A DNA stretch of 64,000 bases, taken from assembly GCF_001659605.2 (NCBI RefSeq), contig NC_035178.2, forward strand, positions 13,462,062-13,526,061, written 5' to 3'. A program made the translations under genes and the position numbers. Below, piece by piece: positions 43,754 to 55,082 of this stretch; within the stretch, counting starts at the first letter, position 1, and each line of letters opens with the position of its first letter. The stretch is from Manihot esculenta. Taxonomy: Eukaryota; Streptophyta; Magnoliopsida; Malpighiales; Euphorbiaceae. A model generated the notes under the pieces. It saw nothing but the letters and a program-made list of their open reading frames with translations. It ran no database searches and had not been told where the DNA came from.

Positions 43754-46700
43754 TTAGAAAAGATGAGGATATTGCTGGAGCATAGACTCCCGTGTCTCCC
43801 AGGTACACTCTTCGATATTGTGGTGATTCCAAAGGACTTTCAACATCGGGATTTCCTTGTTTCTTAGCTTTCTGATCTGGGTGTCTAAGATCCGCACCGG
43901 TTGCTCAACATAGGTGAGATCTCCAAGGATCTCCACATCAGGCTCACTAAGAACTTTGCCCGGATCCGACATGAACTTCCGTAACATGGAAACATAGAAA
44001 ACCGGATGGATTCTCTCCTTTGAAGCAGGTAAGTCCAACTTGTACGATACATTCCCAATCTTTTGCAAGATTTCGAAGGGCCCGATGTACCGTGGAGCTA
44101 GCTTACCTTTCTTCCCGAACCGAATCACCCCTTTCATCGGAGACACCTTGAGCAATACCAAATCCCCCTCCTGAAACTCTACTTGCCTTCTGCGGATATC
44201 TGCATAACTCTTTTGCCTGCTCACAGCAGTCTTGATCCTTTCTCTGATTATTGGTACCACTCTGCTGGTTATCTCTACTAGCTCAGGCCCTGCCAAGGCC
44301 CTTTCTCTAATTTCCTCCCAGCAGACAGGTGACCTTCACTTCCTTCCATACAAAGCCTCATAGGGAGCCATCCCTATGCTAGCATGATGGTTGTTATTGT
44401 AGGCAAACTCCACCAAAGGTAGATGCTGCCTCCAAGAACCGCCAAAATCTAGCACACACATTCTGAGCATATCTTCTATTGTCTGGATGGTCCTCTCTGA
44501 TTGTCCGTCCGTCTGTGGATGGAAAGCAGTGCTAAAATCCAACCTGGTACCCATAGCACTCTGCAGACTCCGCCAAAACCTAGAGGTGAACTGGGGTCCT
44601 CTATCAGACACTATTGAAACAGGAGCCCCATGCAACCTGACCACTTCATCAACAAACACCTGCGCCAACTTGTCCACAGAATAGCCACTCCTGATAAGGA
44701 TGAAGTGAGCAGATTTGGTCAGTCTGTCCACAATCACCCATATGGAGTCCAATCTGTTGGACGTTGCCGGTAACCCCACCACGAAGTCCATAGCTATATT
44801 CTCCCATTTCCACTCTGGAATCGGCAGTGGGTTAAGCATTCCAGCCGCTTCTAATGTTCCAGCTTCACCCTCTGGTATATTTCGCAGGCTGACACGAACT
44901 GTGCCACTTCTCTCTTTATAGCTGGCCACCAATAAACTCTTTTCAGATCTTGATACATATTGGTGGCTCCAGGGTGAACACTGTATCTGGCATTATGAGC
45001 TTCCCTCATAATGTCTCCCTTTAAACCTACGTCATCTGGTACACACAATCTATTCCCATAGCGAAGGATCCCTTTGCTGTCAAATCTGAACTCCTCATTC
45101 TTGCCTGACTGGACAGTCCTGGCAATCTTTACTAACTCTGGGACTTCATGCTGTTTCTGAGCCACCTGCTCCAGAAACACAGGTGTCACTCTCATCTGGG
45201 TTATCAAAATACCTGTACCAGACAACTCCAATTGTAGACCTTCATTAATGAGCTTGTGAAACTCTTTTACCACCGGTCTCCTCTCTGCCGTGATATGGGA
45301 CAAACTGCCAAGTGATTTCCGGCTTAGGGCGTCTGCCACAACATTCGCCTTACCCGGATGGTACTGAATCTTGCAATCATAGTCACTAAGCAATTCTACC
45401 CACCTTCTCTGCCTCAAATTCAACTCTCTCTGACTCAAGATGTACTGCAGGCTCTTATGATCCGTGAAGATCTCACATTTCACCCCATAAAGGTAATGCC
45501 TCCACATTTTGAGTGCAAAGATTACTGCTGCCATCTCTAGGTCATGTGTAGGGCAATTCAACTCGTGCTTCTTCAGCTGCCTAGAAGCATAAGCAATCAC
45601 CCTTTCATTCTGCATCAGCACACAACCCAGTCCCACTCGGGACGCATCACAATACGTTGTGAAGTCTTCATTACTAGTTAGCAGAGCTAACACCGGTGCC
45701 GACGTCAACCTCTTCTTTAGCTCTTCAAAGCTCTCTTTACACTGGTCGGTCCACACAAACCTCTGGTTCTTCTTAGTCAGTCTGGTCATAGGAGCTGCAA
45801 TCTTAGAGAAGTCCTGAATGAACCTCCTGTAGTAACCTGCCAAACCCAAGAAGCTCTTGATCTCTGTCACTGAAGTGGGTCTAGGCCAGTTAGCCACAGC
45901 TTCTACCTTCTTGGGGTCCACTTCAATTCCATTTTCTGACACCACATGCCCCAAGAATGAAATGCTCTTTAACCAGAACTCACACTTGGAGAACTTGGCA
46001 TACAAGCCATGCTCTCTCAGGGTCTGTAAGACTAACCTCAGATGATGGGCATGCTCCTCTACATTCCTGGAATACATTAAGATATCATCTATGAAGACAA
46101 TAACGAAGTGATCCAGATACTGACTGAAAACTCTGTTCATGAGATCCATGAATGTTGCAGGGGCATTGGTTAACCCAAACGGCATCACAAGGAACTCATA
46201 GTGCCCATATCTGGTTCTGAACGCCGTCTTCGGCACATCTTCTTCTCTTATTCTCAGCTGATGGTACTCGGATCTCAGATCTATCTTGGAGAAACAACCT
46301 GCTCCTGCTAGCTGGTCAAATAGATCGTCGATCCTAGGCAACGGGTACTTGTTCTTGGTAGTGAATTTGTTCAACTGGCTGTAGTCGATACAAAGTCTGA
46401 GGAATCCATCCTTCTTCCTCACAAACAACACTGGAGCACCCCAAGGTGAGGTACTCGGTTGGATGAAACCCTTGTCTACCAGCTCTTACAACTGCTCCTT
46501 AAGCTCCTTCAATTCTGCTGGTGCCATCTTGTAGGGAGGGATAGAGATCGGTCTGGTTCCAGGCATCAACTCAATTTTGAACTCTATCTCCCTAACAGGT
46601 GGTAAGCCTGGCAGCTCGTCTGGGAAGACATCTAAAAACTCACTGACCACAAGCACTGAGGCGGGCTCTCTGACATGACTATCCAACTCTCTCACATGAG

Positions 46701-46931
46701 CTAGAAAACCCTGACAACCCCTCCTGAGCAACCTACGAGCCTGTAGGGCTGATATCAAACCTCTAGGAATACCCCTCCTATCTCCTCTGAAGACAACCTC
46801 TGACCCATCCTGACATCTGAACCTGACTACCTTGTCTCTGCAGTCCAAGGTAGCACCATGGGTAGATAGCCAATCCATCCCTAGAATGACGTCAAAATCT
46901 GTCAAATCTAGAACCACAAGGTCGGCTGAAA
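43754..46931 (-). pseudogene. Tekay C Pol (late protease, RT, RNase H, integrase, chromodomain)
   Basis: Pieces in order: late protease ([13 protein letters not shown], about 46890); a stop at 46486-46488; RT with FIDDILMYS; RNase H TDHKSLQ and ADALSRK; the integrase zinc finger with its last Cys changed to Tyr (CEIYQRVK); a frameshift near 44870; catalytic [10 protein letters not shown] and DRGPQFTS intact; a stop at 44336-44338 (GRK-stop); and the chromodomain tail [18 protein letters not shown] ending at 43754. It cannot encode a complete Pol. Confidence 0.88.
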
Positions 46932-46935
46932 GGCA

Positions 46936-48731
46936 TCTCCCGCAACAAAAACTGGACTATACTAGCAGACTGACTCTGCCACAGACGGGTCACACTTGGG
47001 TCCACTGACCCATAGGGGACACTCTAGCCCAGAGACCATCAAACCCAACCTCTTGACGGCCCTCGGAGCAATGAAAGAATGAGATGCACCAGGGTCCATT
47101 AAGGCATAAATATCTGAACAACCAATGATGAGATTACCTGACACCACGGTGTTTGATGCATTTGCCTCCTACTGTGTCATGGTGAAGATCCGTGCTGGAG
47201 CTGATGGACCTTCACCCCTGAAACCCGCTGAAGAAGAGGCTGCTCCTCTCCCTCGGCCTCTGCCACTGGCCTAAGTTGCGGCTGGAGCTGCTGGCTGAGC
47301 CACACTACCCGAAGCTGTCTGCTCGGACTGTGCCACAAAAGCTGCTTTAGGACACTCCCATGCCATGTGTCCCTCCTACCCACATCTGAAGCAGGCTGTC
47401 GTCCCAAACCGACATACTCCTTTGTGCGGCTTCCCACACTTCATACATACTGCATTGTCTGCACCTGAGCTCGAGCCACTTCCTAATCCCAGACTTGACT
47501 TGATCTTATTCCAGAACTTGTTCTTCTTTGACTTTTTGGTGGTACTGCTCCACCTCTTACTGCCTGAACTCAAAGAAGAAGGGTCTAACCTTCCCCCACC
47601 TGGGGTCTTGGAACCAGAAGGCTATGCCACTGACTGTTTAACTTTTCTCTCGATTATTGCACTAGCCTCTATTCTCCGGGCCATATCCACTATGGCATGG
47701 AAACTCTCCCTCTCTGCTGATTGGATTAAGGAGGAATACCTGGAATGAAGCCTCATGATATACCTCCTCGCCTTCTTCTGATCTGTGTCCAGATTTTGCT
47801 CGGCAAACGGCAATAGCTCCAAAAATCTATCAGTATACTCATCCACACTCATCTCCTATGTCTGCCTCAACTGCTCAATTTCAATCATCTTCAACTCCCT
47901 TGAACTGTCAGGGAAAGCCCATCCTGCAAACTCATTGGCAAACTCTTCCCATGATAGGCTATCCAACCTCGGGTTCACATAGTTTTTAAACCACTCTCGG
48001 GCCTTCTTACATTTCAGTGTGAACCCAGCCATCTGAATGGCTCTACTATCATCAGCTCCTAACTCATCTGTAATCATCTTGACCCTCCCAAGGTACTCAA
48101 ACGGGTCATCACCTGTTTCATACTAGGGAGCACCCAGCTTTATGTAATCGGTCATCTTGACCTTGCTCCCTCCAGATGAGCCAGGCTTAGGTACTTGGGT
48201 TTCTGGGACAGTAGGTTCTGCTGGTGGTGGAGGAAGTGCAACATTCCCTGGGTTAGGGTTTGCTGTACCCGGAAAGAAAGATGGGGGTGGGTACATAGGG
48301 TACTGCGGGTATGGTGGGTAGAAAGGTGGGTATGGCATGTGAGAAGGGTAAGGGTTAAAGCTGGGGTAATCCGATGTACCTCCCATCGAATACCCGGGAT
48401 TCTGCGAAAAGGGTGGGTACTGGAGTGGCTGAACAAACCCCGAGGCCTGAGTGCCTCCTTGAGACTCTCCCATGCCCTCTTCAGACATGCTCACACCAAG
48501 ACTGCCATCCCTCCTCTAATCCACATCCATATCATCCCCCACATCTTCTGACACTCCACCTTGAACTGTTCCCCTTCTGCTCACATCAAAAGACCTTCTA
48601 GGGTCCCTTGATGTTCTCTCCCTGCTAGACCTGCAGGACATTGCCCTAGGCAATGCTGGAGGACGGGCATCCATGCCCTCGTCCTGAGGTGGTACTCCAG
48701 TCAATCGTGCAGATCGACGAGTTCCTCTCAT
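46936..48731 (-). pseudogene. Tekay C Gag and N-terminal protease
   Basis: ATG 48729-48731 opens MRGTRRSARLTGVPPQDEG. In-frame stops follow at 48516, 48123, 47856, 47622 and 47376 and within FTMTQ-stop near 47168. Gag core ([20 protein letters not shown]), Cys cluster CMKCGKPHKGVC and protease [13 protein letters not shown] are still readable. A frameshift near 46935 separates it from the rest of pol. A CCHC cysteine appears lost, because a stop replaces the residue before EGHMA (near 47376). Confidence 0.85.
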
Positions 48732-48989
48732 CCTGATTACTGAAAAACAGCACACATCACATAAAACATTAGCATCAAATGGTTCATGTGAAAACACATG
48801 AACCCGCATCACATACATTACATACATAGCATATCATCAATGCACATGCATAAAATCATGGCATTTCAAATCATTATTCAAGACAGGACTCTACATCCTA
48901 TCCTAGTGGACATGATTTTCCTATTGTGCTTGCCCTTCTAGAACATCTATGAGCCCGACACTCTCTAGGTCCGACCATGTGAACCTAGG

Positions 48990-49001
48990 GCTCAGATACC
49001 A
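48990..49001 (-). other. Tekay C primer binding site with a mismatch
   Basis: TGGTATCTGAGC where A and B have TGGTATCAGAGC: one A-to-T change in the initiator-Met tRNA complement. Confidence 0.8.
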
Positions 49002-49004
49002 ATC

Positions 49005-51245
49005 TGTAACGACCCGAAAATCAGACCGCTATCGCCGCTAGAATCCAGATCGGCTTAAGACCGCCGAGACCCGTAGCAAGCCTAACATACACCCTGTATA
49101 CCTATTTAATCCCATACATGATCAACATAAACATAAAAATTTTGAACTTTCTCATTCATTTACCAAACTTAACCTGTGCATGCACAACACATAAGTATAA
49201 ACATCAATCCCCACACTAGAGTCCTCATCAAATGCTCCAATGGGGTAACATAACATACCTTAAGTTTGGTTTACATAAACATTGATAAAACATTTTATAG
49301 ATCATGTACAAAGGGATTAACCAACATACTAGGGTCAAGCACAACTCTAAACCTCATTAAACATCATTACATTACATTACTGTACTATACTTTACATTAC
49401 ATCATTTTCATGTCCACATCTAGCTATTATAAAAAACATGACTTCTTATTCTTGCTGACCTCCTGATTCTATCCCGTACCTGCAACCTGGGGGATTAAGG
49501 GAATGGGGTGAGCTACTAGAGCCCAGTGAGCAGAATAGTAAAATATTTAAAACATATGCTATCATGGAATGCATCACATCACAAACAAATCACATTAAGG
49601 ATGAACTTGTCACCAATAGCCCACTACACATTCCAATAGTGCCAGGGGCGTAGAATGGGCCTCACTGATCTTTCTCTTACATTAACATAACATAACATTC
49701 CAATATGCCAGGGGCGTAGAATGGGCCTCACTGGTCTTTCTCTTACATAGTGCCAGGGGCGTAGAATGGGCGTCACTGGTCTTTCATACCGTATCATCAC
49801 TATCTCATATCATATCATATCATAGTGCGAGCTAAAAGATCATCCAACATTCATCCACATCAACAACATAATATGCAATGCAACATATTCGTGAGTTCTA
49901 ATGCAAGCACCCTAATATATCTCATGGCATTCATGATGCGTGAATCATGCTAAAACTTTCATTATTTACTTTGAAATGTAAGGAGTCATTCTACTCACCT
50001 CTAGCTAGCTCTGACAAGACACTGAAGTAGCTGACTCACTGCTGGGGTCCTCGGTTCCTCGGGTCCGAACCTACACAGGTGGACTCAAATGAGGGACCAA
50101 ACATACATGAACATGACTCTAAAATACTCCCTAAAAACCCCCCAAAACACCTTAAAACAATCATAGGAATCATGCAAAGGAAGGCTGAACAGGGCACTTT
50201 CGGCGGCAGGTTCGGCGGCCGAAAGTCCCTTCCAGAGACGAAAATCATGCATGTTCAGCGGCACCTTCGGCGGCCGAATCTCCCCTCCAGAGCCGAAAGT
50301 CCACTTTCGGGGGCAGGGTTCGGCAGCCAAAGGCTGGCCTCCACAGGCAGGTTCGGCGGCCGAAAGTCCTTCGGCTGCCGAACCTGAATTCTTCCAAAGG
50401 GCAGAACTCAGCCTCCACATGCACATTTTGTCTCCCAAAGCATTCAAACATGCATTTACCTATTCTACAACATGCATACACAAGCAAATAAGCATTTAGG
50501 GGTCTCAAACTATCCTAAACCCCAACACAAACACAAAGGCAACTCAAACAACATACATTACTCATAAACTCAACATTAACCTTAACATACAATCAACTAA
50601 CTTACACATGCATTTCTACCCTATAAACTTCATAAAACTTGTTTAAAACATACAAGAAAGGTAGGATCTGGGCTTACCTCTTGAAGATCGAGAGGAAAGA
50701 CGATCCTAACTTGGAGATGGTAGAAATCTAGCTCCTTGGACCTCCAAGCTCCGAAACTTGCTCTAAGCTTCAAAAATCTTCAAAACTAAGTTAAAACTTG
50801 TTAAAACTCGAAGGATTTGAGGAAGAACATCAAAACCAACCATGGGAGGGCATGGACTCACTGTTGGCCGAAAATAGGGGAGAAAGCTCGCCCATTTTCG
50901 GCCAAGGGTCCTTTTATAGGTGGCAAGCCAGGCCACCTTCGGAAGCCGAAGGCGACTCCAAAACGCATGCATGTTCGGCGGCCGAACATGAGCCACATTC
51001 GGAAGCCTAACGTGCCCCCCCTAAACTATCCCACGTTCGGTGGCCGAACTTGAGGTTCGGCGGCCGAACCTGTAAATGCCTCTATGGTCTTTTTCATTCA
51101 AAACTCAATTTCTTTCTTACTTAAAACCTTAAAATACATTAAAACATCTTATGAAAACATGATTTTACCCTTCTAGAGGTTTTCGACATCCGAGATTCCA
51201 CCGGACGGTAGGAATTCCGATATCGGAGTCTAGCCGGGTATTACA
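49005..51245 (-). repeat. Tekay C 5' LTR
   Basis: 2241 bp; three copies of the GTGCCAGGGGCGTAGAATGGG-type unit (about 49640-49785) versus two in the other LTR; TATA complement 50912-50918; palindrome clusters about 50200-50385 and 50935-51070. Confidence 0.92.
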
Positions 51246-51250
51246 GCCGC

Positions 51251-53227
51251 CGGGTCAATTGAGGGCATTGAGCTGGCGAAGAAAGATTTGGCTGTGCCTT
51301 CTGGGGGTATTTCTGAGGAGATGCCTGGGACATGCCTTGCCGACGTCAGCAGCCCTAGGGGCGAGAAAGAGACCAGCCCGGCAGGGGGAGATATTCAGGG
51401 GGACGTTACTGAAGTTGCCCCTGTGATTGAAGAAGGGGGGTCCGGTCCGGCTAATGATAAGGTCGTAGTGGAGGAGGTAGGAAGTAAGCGTCCTCCTCCT
51501 TCTGAAGAGCCTGCCCCCGCTCCTACTCGGAAGAAATCCAGGGCTTCCAAGGGGTCGGCTCCAGCTCTCCCTCCTCTTGAGAAGAAAAAAGCAGCTCCAG
51601 CTCTCCCTCCTCTCGATAAGGAGAAGGATGTTCCCATGGTGCCCCTAATGTCTGCTCCTAACAATGACATCTTGAATGCGGAGGACATCACTCATCAGTC
51701 TCCTGCGAGCATAGTTGCCAAAATCATTAAGGAGCGGATGTTTGGCGGCATCATAGAGGCTTCAAACCCACACTTGCTTGCCCTTACTGGTCTTCTAGCC
51801 AGTTCCACTAGGGAGCAGGCTGCGTTCCAGTCTCGACCTCGAGGGGAGCTTAGAGACACGATCAGGGAAATGCTCTTGATGGTAAGTTACTCCCCTTTTT
51901 ATTTTCGCTTTAGCTTTCTTGAATTCTTTATCTTGATGGTTGTCTTTTTGTATCAGGTGATGGGCCTCTTTATGGAGGTGGATACTGTGACCACTCTCTC
52001 CGGGAATCTGTAGATCGCCGGATTGAGGAGGCACGCCTGGAGGAGAATCTATCTGCAACCAGTGATGCTAGGGGCAACCTTGCGGCAGCTCGAGAGCATA
52101 CTAGGTCCCTCCAGATAGAGCTGCATACAGCACTGGAGGCCTTAAAAAGGGCTGACGGGAAGACTGCCGAGGCGCAAGAGCATGTCAAGTCCTTGGAAGC
52201 GGAGTTATCTCACACTCGAAGGGTTCTTAAGGAATCTGACGAGAGGGCAGCTGCAGCTGAGGTCCACTGTGAAGAAGTCTTGAAGCAGCTGTCCTCCATG
52301 GTGGAGACCCTTTGTGAGAAGGATGCGGCTGTGAGCCAGAGGGATGAGGTCTAGCGTCAGTACGATGCTATGAAGGCCTATCTCGAAGGAGCTCAAGCTC
52401 GTTTTGACAAGATGAAGGCTCAGAAGGAGGGAGCACTAGCTCGTGTGGAAGTTCTCGAGCAGGAGCTGAGTAAGAGCTCCGATCGCATCAGAGATTTGGC
52501 CTCAGCGGCAGAAGAATCTAAACTTCGCAATCAAGAGCTCAGCCATGAGGTCAAGGCTTTAGAGCACAGATGTTCACCCCTGCTCGAGGACGCCAGACTC
52601 GTTGATGATAGGATTCAGTTGGAGTGTGAGAGGCGTCTGATGGAGTATAGGGAGTCCCCTGAGCTGAAGAAGGAGATTGAACGGGCCTGTGAAGCTCGTC
52701 TTCAAGATTACAAGGACTCTCCTGAGTTGAAGGCAAAGATAGCTGAGGCCAGCCAGGCACAACTTGCAGAGTACAAGGCCTCTGATGAGATGAAGTCGGC
52801 TATTTGGAAAAAAGGCTTCTGCATGTTCGTGACTGGTTTCAATCGAGGTTTAAGAGAAGCCAGACTTGCTCCTTCCACCCTGCTATCAGAGCTCCGAGCT
52901 GCGGAGGTGGATTCTAATGGCGAGAACATACTCTACGGGGAGGATGACCAGCCCCTGCCCAAGGGAACTTCTCACACTTCAGCTGGGCCCTCTAATGAGG
53001 ACACTGAGCTAGGAGAAGAGGATGAAAGGGCTGTCGAAGATACCGAGCCTCCAGGGCTGAAGATTGTACTCTATGTGGGTGATGGGAGATCTGAGCAAGA
53101 GGGCGCTAGACCTCCCACAAGCAGTAATGCAGATGCTAGTGTGGAGAATAGCAATGTAGATAGTGAAACGCCTAGAAATGTAAGTCCTTTGAGGACAATC
53201 TTCCCTCCAGTAATCTTAGATGATTAG
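51251..53227 (+). pseudogene. element F antisense aORF, linker and coiled-coil C-terminus
   Basis: Continues in frame from 41382 across the Tekay C insertion. First a Pro/Lys-rich linker (51288-51620, with two repeats of APALPPLxKxK), then a conserved helix region (IVAKIIKERMFGGIIEASNP). An intron follows at 51882-51956 (75 nt, GTAAGT...TATCAG), then VMGLFMEVDTVTTLSG. After a 1-nt frame change near 52000 a long coiled coil runs (RESVDRRIEEARLEENL ... KSLEAELSHTRRVLKES ... RVEVLEQELSKSSDRI). It has one stop at 52352-52354 and an acidic tail ending at 53227. A structural or binding role is plausible; none is known to me. Confidence 0.7.
51882..51956 (+). other. candidate 75-nt intron in the element F aORF
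   Basis: G|GTAAGTTACTCC at the donor and TTTTTGTATCAG|GTG at the acceptor, U/T-rich inside. Removing it joins coding sequence in phase 0. Confidence 0.6.
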
Positions 53228-54233
53228 ATTATAAATTTCCCTTCACCTTTAATGAAATTTTATTTTTGCTTATTTGAATTCTTTTTTGTTTTTCATTTAT
53301 TTTTGAGCTGTTCTTACCTCTACTTGTCAAAAATGTAACACTTAAACTATGTGCTTCGTAAATTTATCTATTTTTCCTTTTTACCTTCAAACCCGTCAGA
53401 GCTGAAATTCTATCAATTGACTGAACTTTTGACTTATAAATTTATCTATTTCACTAAGGCATTCTTATCTGTAAGCTCTTTCCGAGCTAGACTAGCCGTA
53501 CCCATGAGCTCTGTTTTTAACAGTGGACTGAACTCTCGACCTACGAGTTTTTATGATTCTTGTAAGGGCATCCTCATTTTTCTCTTATTACTTTGTTACT
53601 ATGAGCTCGGGCATACAACCTTTGTTTAATAATAATAAGTCAGATCATGTACCTTTAAAGGTGATGAGCAGGGCTGGCCTTTTTGCTTTTAGTTCTGACT
53701 TGATAAGAACTGAAGCTGGGGTCTCATCTGCTCACGCCATTGGATTTCTCCTCGGGTTGCCCCTTTACCTCCTCAGCATTTATTACATGAGTGGTGATGG
53801 GGTAAATCCCTGGACTTTATTTGTAACTGTGCAACTTCATTTTAGACGATTTTACCTCTCTTTCTGGTTATGAGCTCGGATATCTAGTCCCTCTTGAAGT
53901 GACCCTTTGTCAGTCGGTGCAGTCTGGGCTGTATGCTCCACTAGGATGGGGAGTTCAGCTTTTTTGTCGTTTTCCTCTCCCAGGGTCATTTTTGCTAAGT
54001 GTTTGTTTACTGTGAGTTAATCCGAGCTATGGGCAGGGTCTCTTGCTTTTGTCGTGAGTCCGTCCATTTAGTGGATTAAGCAGCTCGGATTTTTGTTCTT
54101 TGCTTAGACTTTTGCGCTATCTGTGTGACGGGCTCAGGAGTTTGGAATTTCATCTTCCTCACTGTGAAGTCAATACTTAATTTCTTGCTTTCTTGACGAG
54201 CCTTATGTGGGTTGTGTTTCAGGGATCTAGGCC
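53228..54233. other. element F spacer after the aORF, nothing recognised
   Basis: About 1 kb of T-rich sequence with no conserved coding frame and no hallmark of pol. Scattered GAGCTCGG words only. Confidence 0.5.
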
Positions 54234-54447
54234 GTTTTTGCTCCGGGGAGATCTTGGAGATCCCGCCGGCTGTTTTTGCTCCAGGAGATCTTACGGGATC
54301 TTGGCCGTTTTTGCTCCAGGAGAACTTACAGAATCCTGGCCGTTTTTACTCCAGGAGATCTTACGGGATCCTGGCCATTTTTGCTCCAGGAGATCTTACG
54401 GGATCCTGGTCGTTTTTGCTCCAGGAGATCTTACGGGATCCTGGCCT
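54234..54447 (+). repeat. 35-bp tandem repeat (6 copies)
   Basis: GTTTTTGCTCCAGGAGATC + TTACGGGATCCTGGCC units start at 54234, 54272, 54307, 54342, 54377 and 54412. The period is exactly 35 bp after the first unit. It lies between the aORF end and the integrase C-terminus of element F. Confidence 0.9.
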
Positions 54448-54713
54448 TATACCTCTTTGAGGTCTTGCGCAAGATTCGGGCTCATTGGCCTTACTGTCGA
54501 TTCGTCATCTCAGCCGGTTTTGTGGTGTCGGGGGCCTTTTGGGAGCCCGGCCACCTACCTAACTGAGGTCTTGGGCATTTATGCCTGTTTCATTTTTTTT
54601 TTCTTTCATGAAAGCGATGTGAGTAGAGACAAATAATGAATAGGGACGATAATCAACGTCTATTTTATTATTATGCTTTAAGATACAATAGGTCTTTTAC
54701 ATTTGACGATACC

Positions 54714-55082
54714 TTAGGGGAAGTACCTTTTCAAGTGCTGGATATTCCAGGCATGGGGCTCAGGGTTTCCCTGCATATCTTCAATTCGGTATACTCCTGG
54801 CTTGACCACTTTTGCTATTCTGAAGGGGCCCTCCCAGGTCGGTGCCAACTTGCCTACTGCCGCTCTTTTTCCCGTAGCCTCCAGGTTTCTTAGGGCCAGG
54901 TCTCCCACCTTTAGGCTTCTTTCCCTGACCCTTTGGTTGTAATAACGGGCGGCCTGTTGTTGATAAGCGGCAGTTCGGACTTGAGCTTCCTCCCTAACCT
55001 CTTCGAGAGCATCCAGGTTGCTCCTTAACTTGTCATCGTTAGTGCTGCAAATTTGGACTCGATGAGTGGGGATTTGCAGCTC
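54714..55082 (-). pseudogene. element F integrase C-terminal fragment
   Basis: On - from about 55082: VELQIPTHRVQ, NLDALEEVREEAQVRTAAYQ, NQRVRERSLKVGDLALRNLE, KLAPTWEGPFRIAKVVKPGV, HAWNIQHLKRYFP, stop at 54714. This is the integrase C-terminal region typical of Tat-lineage pol. The zinc finger and DDE core are absent: just upstream sits gag. The 54448-54713 stretch beyond the stop is non-coding. Confidence 0.85.

Larger units (their letters stand above)
41383..51245 (-). mobile_element. Tekay C: decayed Ty3/gypsy chromovirus inside the element F aORF
   Basis: 9863 bp with LTRs 41383-43655 and 49005-51245 and a perfect target duplication gccgc (41378-41382, 51246-51250). Same plan and strand as A and B. 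The LTRs differ by many substitutions (about 2-3 percent by eye) and by repeat-unit indels. The polyprotein has at least eight stops and two frameshifts. Removing it restores the aORF frame exactly (PQIAA then GSIEGIELAKK). Confidence 0.93.

Noticed and set aside
54193..54636. 147-codon + strand frame with repeated LLQEILRDPG-type units
   Set aside because: It is the 35-bp tandem array read through: 35 is not a multiple of 3, so several frames stay open. Not a gene.
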